Origin: Progne subis subis
Lineage: Eukaryota > Chordata > Aves > Passeriformes > Hirundinidae
Assembly: GCA_022316685.1 (NCBI GenBank)
Contig: JAKJHU010001553.1
Span: forward strand, 1-64,000
Length of the DNA stretch: 64,000 nt
Reading direction: 5' to 3'
Position 1 is the stretch's first letter. Each line of letters begins with the position of its first letter. This document shows positions 57,140-64,000 of the stretch, piece by piece. Made by a program: the position numbers and the translations under genes. The notes beneath the pieces are model-generated. The model searched no databases and was not told where the DNA came from. It saw only the letters and a program-made list of their open reading frames with translations.

Positions 57140-60100
57140 GAAAACAGGACAGGGTACCGGTGGTACCTACTGGGAGTCTGTTATCGTCCACCCAAGCAGG
57201 AAGAAGATGTGGACAACTTATTCTATAAGCAGCTGGAGAATGTTTCAGGATCACCAGCCCCTGTTCTTGTAGGTGACTTTAACCTGCCAGACATCTGCTG
57301 GGATCTCCATACAGCAGCAAAGAGGCAGTCCAGGAAGGTTTTGGAGTGGATGGAGAACAATCTGTTGTCACAGCTGGTGTGAGCGCACCAGGGCATGGAC
57401 TATGTTAGACCTGTTGTTTGCAAATAGAGAAGGACAGGTGGGAGATGTGGTGGTTGGATGCTTGGGACAGAGTGATCAAGAAATGAGAGAGTTCTAGATA
57501 TTTGGTGAAATCAGGAGGAACTTCAATAAGATTTTTTACACTAAATTTCAGGAGGGCAGATATTGGCCTGTTTAGGAGACTTATTCAGAGAGTTCCTTGG
57601 GAAGCAGCCTTTAAAAACAATGAAGTCCAGGAAGGGTGGGCGTCCTTCAAAGCAGAGATCTTGAGGCAGAGGAACAGACTGTGTGCTGAAAGATGAGCTG
57701 ACGAGGCAAACGTCCATCCTGGATGGGCAACAGGGTTTTGAAAGATCTCAGGATTAAAAAGAAGGTGCACCATCTTTGGAAGGAGGGTCAGGTCTCAGGA
57801 GGTATTTAAGAGAGTTGCTAGGGCATGTAGGAAAAACAGTAGGGTGGCCAAAGCTCAAACTTAATTTGGCAACTTTTGTAAAGGATAATAAAAAATGTTT
57901 TTACAAATATATTAGAGGCAAAGGAAGGGTAAGACCAACCTTTGTTCTCTGCTGGATGTGCGAGGGAACTCAGTAACTGCAGATGAGGAGAAGGCAGAAG
58001 TGCTTGATGCCTTCTTTTCCTCAGTCTTTAGTGGGAAGATGTCGGGTGTTTTCCCCGAGATTCAGGTGGTTTTAGAGTCTTTTGCCCTCTGCAAAGCTCT
58101 TGAGCCACATGCAAAAAGAAACGGAGTCTTCAGGTCCTGATTTTTCAAGATTGCATGCTTCATTTATTTTTTTTTATCTTACAATTTTCTCAGTGCCCCA
58201 CAAAGGTCTGTGCAGCTGCTCGGACATCTGGTGACTCCCCCCGAGCTGGGCAGTGGCTATCTTTTATACTAATTGCTATGTATTCTTTATTTATCATTAC
58301 TTGCCAATACCTATCACTTATACTAAACAGGTCATCCCAACTATGACCCAATCTCTTTAAACTACTTTATGACACCGTCACTACTGAAAATGGAGTGAGG
58401 GAAGAAAAAAGAAGAAGCAGGAGACAATGCCCCAAATCGTCCACTTGCCCCCATTCACTTCAATGCTAAAAACCTAAATCTACTGTTTCCTCACCCTGTG
58501 ATAAGCTAAACTGCTATCTTTCACACTTTTGTGGCTTGCAATCCTTCCCGCAGGGCAGGAAGCCTTTCCCATGGACTGAGATCAAAGCCAGTGTCTCTCT
58601 GAGCTCTGGGCCGGGGTCCCAGACCCCCCTGTCCAGGTCTCTGACCCTCCAGGGCAGCCAAAGCAATGCCCTGGACTCCAACAGGAAGACAGCTTGTCCC
58701 CAGAACAACTGTCCTCCTGGGCTGGTAAATGGTGTCAGGGAGCAGAACGGTCCCTCTGTTATCCAGGGGGAGGCAGTCAGAGAACTGCTGAGATGCTTGG
58801 ATGTTCAGAAATCTCTGGGCCCAGATGGGATCCATCCCAAGGTGATGAGGGAGCTGGCAGATGAGCCTGCAAAGCTGCTCTCCATCATTTACCAACAGCC
58901 CTGGCTCACTGGTGAGGTTCCAGGTGACTGGAAGCTGGCCAATGTGACACCATTCACAAGAAGGGTGGGAAGGAGGATCCTGGTAATTAGAGGCCAGTTA
59001 GCCTGACCTCAGTACCCGGTAAGGTCATGGAGCAGTTTATATTGAGTGTCATCACACAGCACCTACAGGATGGCCAGGGTATCAGACCCAGCCACCGTGG
59101 GTTTAGGAGGGGTAGGTCGTGTTTGACCAGCCTGTCTCCTTTTATGACCAGGTAACCCACCTGGTGGATGTGGGAATGCTGTGGATGTTGTGTATTTGGA
59201 CTTCAGCAAGGCCTTTGACACTGTCTCCCACAGCACACTCCTGGGAAAGCTGGCAGCCCACGGCTTGGACAGGAGCACTCTTTGCTGGGTTAAGAACTGG
59301 CTGCATGGCCGGGCCCAGAGAGTGGTGGGGAACGGTGCTGCATGCAGCTGGCAGCCAGTCACCAGTGGTGTTCCTCAGGGGTCTGTGCTGGGGCCAGCTC
59401 TGTTCAGGATTTTTATTGAGGACATGGATGAGGGTAATGAGTCTTTCCTTAACAAATTTGCAGATGACACCAAGCTGGGAGCATGTGTAGATCTGTTGGA
59501 AGGTAGGAGGGCTCTGCACTGAGACCTGGAACAGTTGGATGGGCCCAACTCCTGGCAGAGTCCAATAAGATGAGGTTTAATAAGTCCAAGTGCTGAGTCC
59601 TGCATTTTGGGCACAATAACCCCCCACAAGGTTGTAGTCTGGGGACAGTGTGGCTGGACAGTGCCCAGGCAGAAAGGGACCTGTTCCACTGATGGACAGC
59701 AGGCTGGACATGAGCCAGCAGTGTGCCCAGGTGGCCAAGAAGGCCAATGGCACCTGGCCTGGATCAGGAATGGTGTGGCCAGCAGGAGCAGGGAGGTCAT
59801 TCTTCCCCTCTACTCGGCACTGGTGAGGACACACCTGGAGTGTCCAGTTCTGGGCCCTCAGTTTAGGAAGGACGCTGAGATGCTTGAGTGCATCCAGAGG
59901 AGGGCAACAAGGCTGGTGAGGGACTTGGAACACAAGTCCTGTGAGGAGTGGCTGAGGGAGCTGCTGTTCTTTACCCTGGAGAAAAGGAGACTCAGAGGTG
60001 ACCTTCTCACTCTCTACAACTTCCTGAAGGGTGGTTATAGTCTGGTGGGGGTTGGTCTCTTTCTCCATGCAGCAACTGACAAAATGAGAGGACACAGTCT

Positions 60101-60330
60101 GAAGCTGTGTCAAGGGAAATACAGGTTGGATATTAGGAAAAAGGTGTGATAAAATATTGGAATGATCTGCCCGGGGAGGTGGTGGCATCACCGTCCCTGC
60201 AGGTGTTTGAAAAAAGTTTGGATGTTACACTCGGTGCCATGGTTTTGTTGAGGTGTTAGGGCATGGGTTGGACTCGATGATCTTGAAGATCTCTTCCAAG
60301 CTAGTGATTCCATGATTCTGTCATTTGTAC
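57140..60330 (+). mobile_element. CR1 LINE, long but broken copy spanning the arm end
   Basis: Starts inside the endonuclease (YRWYLLGVCYRPP, then VLVGDFNLPDICWD, 57,240-57,310). It continues through the WRADFGL-like segment, LGPDGIHPKVMRELAD (58,815-58,865), [19 protein letters not shown] (59,184-59,240), [13 protein letters not shown] (59,368-59,406), [13 protein letters not shown] with the catalytic ADD (59,457-59,500), and [20 protein letters not shown] (59,980-60,040). The tail has CTCGATGATCTTGAAG and GATTCCATGATTCTG. Several frameshifts and stops are present, and an AT-rich segment interrupts it at 58,145-58,540. The 5' end is truncated. The part up to 57,750 belongs to the right arm. 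Confidence 0.9.
58145..58540. other. AT-rich segment interrupting the CR1
   Basis: About 0.4 kb that does not follow CR1 sequence. It starts with a T-rich run and is pyrimidine-rich throughout. It may be an inserted element such as a degraded LTR. No ends or target duplication could be fixed. Confidence 0.35.
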
Positions 60331-60780
60331 GGAGTACAAGCCTGGCTGAATGCAGAGAAAGAATCACCAGAGCCTGCAGCCAGAAGTGGAGAGTTGTGTG
60401 ATAATCATTCCAACACCCCATGGACATCTTCAAAGTGATCCAGAACATGAAAATGGGCAGAAAGAGGGAATTTGTTTCTGTGTTCAGTTTTGATGATTCT
60501 ACATGTCATGCACTTGTATAAATCAAGAGTACAATCGTTCATTGGAAGCAGCAGAACAAGCTCTCAGAGCAGATGACAGAAAGAATCTGAAAAGGAGAAA
60601 TGCAGGGAATGACTTGGTGAACTTGGTCTATAAGAAGGGTCATTTTGTCCAAATCATTTCCAATCCATTCCCTCTACTTTTGTCCTTCCTAACAAGGGCA
60701 ATTACATCTCAGATTTCCCATGAAATGAGAACCCTGAGCTTGTGGAACTGCCTAAAGATGCCCTGTTCCTCTGCAGGGAC
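60331..60780. other. Flank without recognised gene
   Basis: AT-rich single-copy sequence after the CR1 tail. No motif. Confidence 0.4.
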
Positions 60781-61130
60781 ACTCAGGCTGAAACAGGAGC
60801 CTGAGTCCTGTCTGAGCCCTGAGTCCTCCTCCGAGCTGGAATTTGTGCTGTGCTGGGAGAGGAGGAGGAGGAGGAGGAGGGGGAGAACGATGGGCGCTGT
60901 GTGTCAGGAGCAGGAGGTTTGGGCCGCAGGACATTCCGCCTGTGCCGCTGCCCCGCAATCAGCGGCCGTGCCCGGGGCTCTGGGCCTGGCCCCGCGTGCG
61001 CTGAGCTCCCGACACTGCGGGAGCTCCCCGGGCTGGGCTCAGGTTCTGCTGGGACTGGGCAGCAGGCTGGGCTCCAACTGGGATCAGCAGCAGCTGGAAA
61101 TACCTCTGGGCATCTCCACTTTGTGCTGCT
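60781..61130. other. GC-rich island 1
   Basis: Higher GC and CpG than the surroundings, with a GAGGAG run at about 60,868-60,888. It might be a first exon or promoter of an unseen gene. No domain in any frame. Confidence 0.3.
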
Positions 61131-61580
61131 GCTCAGAAGCAATGATGAAGCGAATTAAGAATTTCTTTTTTTTTTTCTCTTCTGGTGGATTTTTTCATTT
61201 TATTTTTCATTCCAGAGGCAAATTCTGTGATGGCCTCTGTGAGTTGATTCTATTTCAGCAGCAACAGCAACAGGGCTGTGTTTGAGCAATGCAAATGTGG
61301 CCTGTGTGGCTTTAATTCTCCTCAACTTTGAGCTCAGGGACCTGTGAACCTTTGGAGATCTGCTACTTATTATGCCAGAGTTCCCCATCACAAAGGCACT
61401 CTGGGTGGCACCAATCAAAAAATTGCAATTTTACAGATAAAATTCAAGTGGCAAGCAGAAGAGGGGCAAGAGCAGTCATGATCTACAAATCCCAAGGCAA
61501 AGGCAGCGGCAGCCTCCTGCTGTCACCTCGGGGTGATTAAAACAGTGCTGAAAACAGCGCTGGAACCCGATCCTTTCTTT
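61131..61580. other. Flank without recognised gene
   Basis: Moderately AT-rich, with a T run at about 61,166-61,176. No motif. Confidence 0.4.
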
Positions 61581-62030
61581 CTCTGGTGGCTGGCTCAGGG
61601 CAGCACAGCCGGGCCCTGAGGAATAAGGGCTGTTTGTGGGTGATTGTCGCTCTGCTCCAGAATTCAGCTGGAAAATCCGCTGGGAAGCCGAGGCAGGAGC
61701 AGGTGGGAAGGGGCCGGCGCTGCTGCTGCTCCTGCCCGGGAGCCCCGGCTGGGCCGGGCCGGCGCCCGCTGCGCTGCGGCTCCTGCTGCTGCCAGAGCCG
61801 GGCGGGACTCGGGCACAGGGAATGGACACGGGGGGACAGCAAAGGCCTGGGCGGCTGCAGGGATGTTCGCGCTGGGGCCAGCGCCAGCACACAGCTTCAG
61901 CTGCAATGAACCCCGAGGGAAACGCTGGGGAAAGGCTCCATTTCAGCCTTTCTTTACTCACGGCTGTGAAGGGACCAAAATCAAAGGAGAACAAGCAGGG
62001 CCCGACCCCTTCTCCTTTGGGAGGAGCCCC
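61581..62030. other. GC-rich island 2
   Basis: CpG-rich between 61,700 and 61,880. Open on both strands but with no recognisable protein. It could be a regulatory island. Confidence 0.3.
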
Positions 62031-62038
62031 GTGCCTAG

Positions 62039-62100
62039 GGCTGTGAGGGGCTGTGAGGGGCCATGAGGGGCTGTGAGGGATTGTGAGGGGGAAAAGGGTC
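62039..62100 (+). repeat. Short tandem repeat, GGGGCTGTGA units
   Basis: About six imperfect 10-bp units of the GGGGCTGTGA type. Confidence 0.75.
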
Positions 62101-62119
62101 TCTGAGAGGCTGTGGGAGG

Positions 62120-62235
62120 CCAGGCACCTCATGGAACCAAGGGTCTATTAGGACACTGTAGAACCAAGGAGATTCCTGTTGACAGTACAGAACCTCATGG
62201 ATCATAGATCCTTGTGACACAGCAGAACCAAGGAG
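62120..62235 (-). repeat. Degenerate ~37-bp repeat outside the arms
   Basis: Two to three units with CCTCATGGAACCAAGGG and TTGTGACAC text. It shows that the repeat family is not confined to the inverted repeat. Confidence 0.6.
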
Positions 62236-62299
62236 AATGTTGTTGGCAGAGTGTCTGAGCACAGCTGCTGCAGGGATCCATGTACAGGTATGACTATGG

Positions 62300-62580
62300 A
62301 ATGGGATAGACCAGACCAGGATAGTCCCGTTGGGAATGATCTGCAGTTCAGGGCAGAATGATGGTCTGGTCCAAGTGCCTGAGCCCTCCAGGGCTGACCA
62401 AAAGTGAAAGCAGTCATTAAGGGCACTGTCCAAATGTCTCTTAAACACTGACAGCCTTGGGGCATCAACCACCTCTCCAGGGAGCCTGTGCAGTGTTTGA
62501 GCACCCTCTCAGGAAAGAAACACTTTCTCCTGTGCAGTCTAAACCATCCCTGGTACAGCTTTCTCCCACATTCCATCCCA
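62300..62580 (-). mobile_element. CR1 3' fragment, antisense
   Basis: The minus strand reads VVDAPRLSVFKRHLDSALND, matching the CR1 ORF2 C-terminal pattern (EVVESPSLEVFKKRLD). The preceding untranslated-type text GCATCAACCACCTCTCCAGG on the plus strand is typical. Confidence 0.75.
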
Positions 62581-62994
62581 GGATATGAGGGAGAAGAGAA
62601 AGGGAAATGCAGGGCAGAACCAGGGGGCAGTGAGATGGGAGTGTGCAGCCTGCAGGGACACAGCAGCAGCTGTGGGACAGTGCAGGACAAGCTGTGCTGG
62701 ACATGGCCAAGGGCCCTGGCAGGGCTGGCAGTGCCCAGGAGAAGCCAAGTCTTGGTGCCCTGGGGCACAGCAGGGTCTGTGCCACCAAGGGCTGTGAGGA
62801 GACACCTTGTCCTGAGGCCCTGGGGCCTCCTGGCACAGCCCAGCAAGGCTGGGCCCTGTCACCCCCTTGTCCTGCCCTCAGCATCCCCCCACATCCCAGT
62901 GGCCTCAGGGATCTGCTGGGACCAGTCCCTGGGGAGCCTTGGGCAGGAATGGCCCTGGGGGGCTCCTGAATGCTCCCAGGGACTGCAGGTTTTC
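62581..62994. other. GC-rich flank without recognised gene
   Basis: Open frames on both strands but no domain. It leads into a tandem repeat. Confidence 0.4.
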
Positions 62995-63500
62995 CAAAGG
63001 ACTTGGGGTTTTGCTTTGGCCTGGGAGTCTCTGAGGGGTTTGTGCAATCATGGCCTCCAATTAGCTGCTGTAGTTCGTCCCTGGACATGTTTTGTCAGTA
63101 ACAACACTCAGTGGGGCTCATTAATGCCTCAAAGTACGCAAGAATCATTAAAGTACTACTTTTTGACACTGAATCCCTGACAGGTTTGTGCAGTCATGGC
63201 CTCCAATTATCAAATATTTAATGAGTCCCTAGAGAGGCTTTGTATTGACACTCAGCGGGGCTCATTCATGCTTTGAGATACTCAAGGGTTTTTAAGGTAC
63301 TTTGGGTTTTCCTTTCCACACTGAGTCTCTGAGAGGTTTTTGGGCAATCATGGCCTCCAGTTCTCTCCTCCAAGGAGTCCATGAGGAGCCTGTGTTGGGG
63401 ATGGACCTCAGTGGGACCCATGAATGCTGTGAGACACTTTGGGTTTTTCCTGTGACTTGGGCTGCTGGAAAGGTTTGTGCAATCTCCTCTCAGGCCCTGA
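62995..63500 (+). repeat. ~150-bp degenerate tandem repeat, about 4 units
   Basis: Anchors of the GTTTGTGCAATCATGGCCTC type lie near 63,037, 63,183, 63,336 and 63,472. Between them are CAGTGGGGCTCATTAATG-like and CTTTGGGTTTT-like words. Confidence 0.7.
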
Positions 63501-64000
63501 GGGCTCAGCACCAAATGCACTACGGCGCTCACTGGGATCAAGCAAGTCCTGACAAACCATGGCTGTGCCTTGATTTCCCTCTGGGCTGGTGCAGCTCATT
63601 AGGAATGTTTTCTACAACAGTTATGGAGAAAGATTTCAAAGAGCTTCTAAGAAATACACATTCCTGTTATAAAGGGTGTGTTTTATTACTGTTATCTCTA
63701 GAGGAGAGGTGATTGCAGCATTCTGTGATTGATATTGATCCAGGGTCACTCCTCAGGAGGTCTGACCTGGTCAAAGAAGCTGTGCCTTGAGGTCTGACCC
63801 AGTGTGGACAACTTTGCTGCACATTCCCCAAGCCCATCCTGTCTGACCTCACTCACCTGGGACCTGCTTTCCTTGGAGAGCTGCCTGCACTCAGGCAAAA
63901 AGGGGTTTTCTATTTTTTGAAGCAATGTAAAACTCCTAATTTTCCCCACTGAGGATAGACACACTTCTCAAGTGTGTGCCAGCCCAAGGTACCACCAAAA
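63501..64000. other. Terminal flank, nothing recognised
   Basis: No coding motif, repeat or transposon end seen up to the window edge. Confidence 0.4.

Larger units (their letters stand above)
37110..57750. repeat. Right arm of giant imperfect inverted repeat
   Basis: This is the inverted partner of the left arm. It carries the same kinase, LTR, CR1 and receptor parts on the opposite strand. It lacks the left-arm segments 11,690-13,370 and 17,900-18,800. It keeps kinase exon 5, which the left arm has lost. Past about 57,750 the CR1 continues, and the left partner would lie outside the window. Confidence 0.9.

Noticed and set aside
60503..61285. 260-residue reading frame
   Set aside because: It runs from AT-rich into GC-rich DNA with no known domain and ends in low-complexity Gln. 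It looks like chance.
1..64000. tRNA, rRNA or snRNA genes
   Set aside because: I noticed no cloverleaf A/B box pair or conserved RNA sequence. A dedicated scan would be needed to exclude them.

Overview
This is vertebrate nuclear DNA, almost certainly from a bird and most likely a songbird. The grounds are CR1 LINEs as the dominant transposon, ERVL-type LTRs of the avian kind, a PIM-like serine/threonine kinase of the multicopy finch type, and an OR14-like olfactory receptor. I see no intact protein-coding gene. Every recognisable gene copy carries lesions.

The organising feature is a very large imperfect inverted repeat. The right arm (about 37,110-57,750) runs backwards against the left arm (about 1-33,143), around a spacer of about 4 kb (33,144-37,109). 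Going outward to inward, each arm holds: a CR1 piece, a GC-rich first exon and PIM-like kinase, a second PIM-like relic, a 51-bp minisatellite, a GC-rich conserved block, a CR1 3' fragment, a degenerate array of about 37 bp units, an ERVL-type LTR carrying a 39-bp minisatellite, several weak tandem repeats, a CR1 reverse-transcriptase fragment, and an OR14-like pseudogene. The pairing still holds at base 1, so the arm probably continues outside the window.

The arms differ by indels. The left arm lacks one kinase exon. The right arm lacks about 1.7 kb (left 11,690-13,370) and about 0.9 kb (left 17,900-18,800). The 5' flanks of the two receptors do not match. The left arm also carries a tandem triplication of a module of about 4.6 kb (22.2-26.9, 26.9-31.4, partial 31.4-32.2 kb). 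Identity between arms is patchy: tracts of about 225-300 bp are identical or differ at one base, next to sequence that has clearly diverged. This suggests gene conversion. A core of about 510 bp is almost unchanged in four copies.

The spacer holds a third copy of parts of the right arm, GC-rich unique DNA, an A28 tract and more tandem arrays. Outside the right arm (57,750-64,000) lies the rest of a long CR1, two GC-rich islands, an antisense CR1 3' fragment and a tandem repeat of about 150 bp.

All alignments were done by eye. Exon limits rest on splice signals and on comparison of the two arms. Family names rest on recognised motifs, not on a database search.
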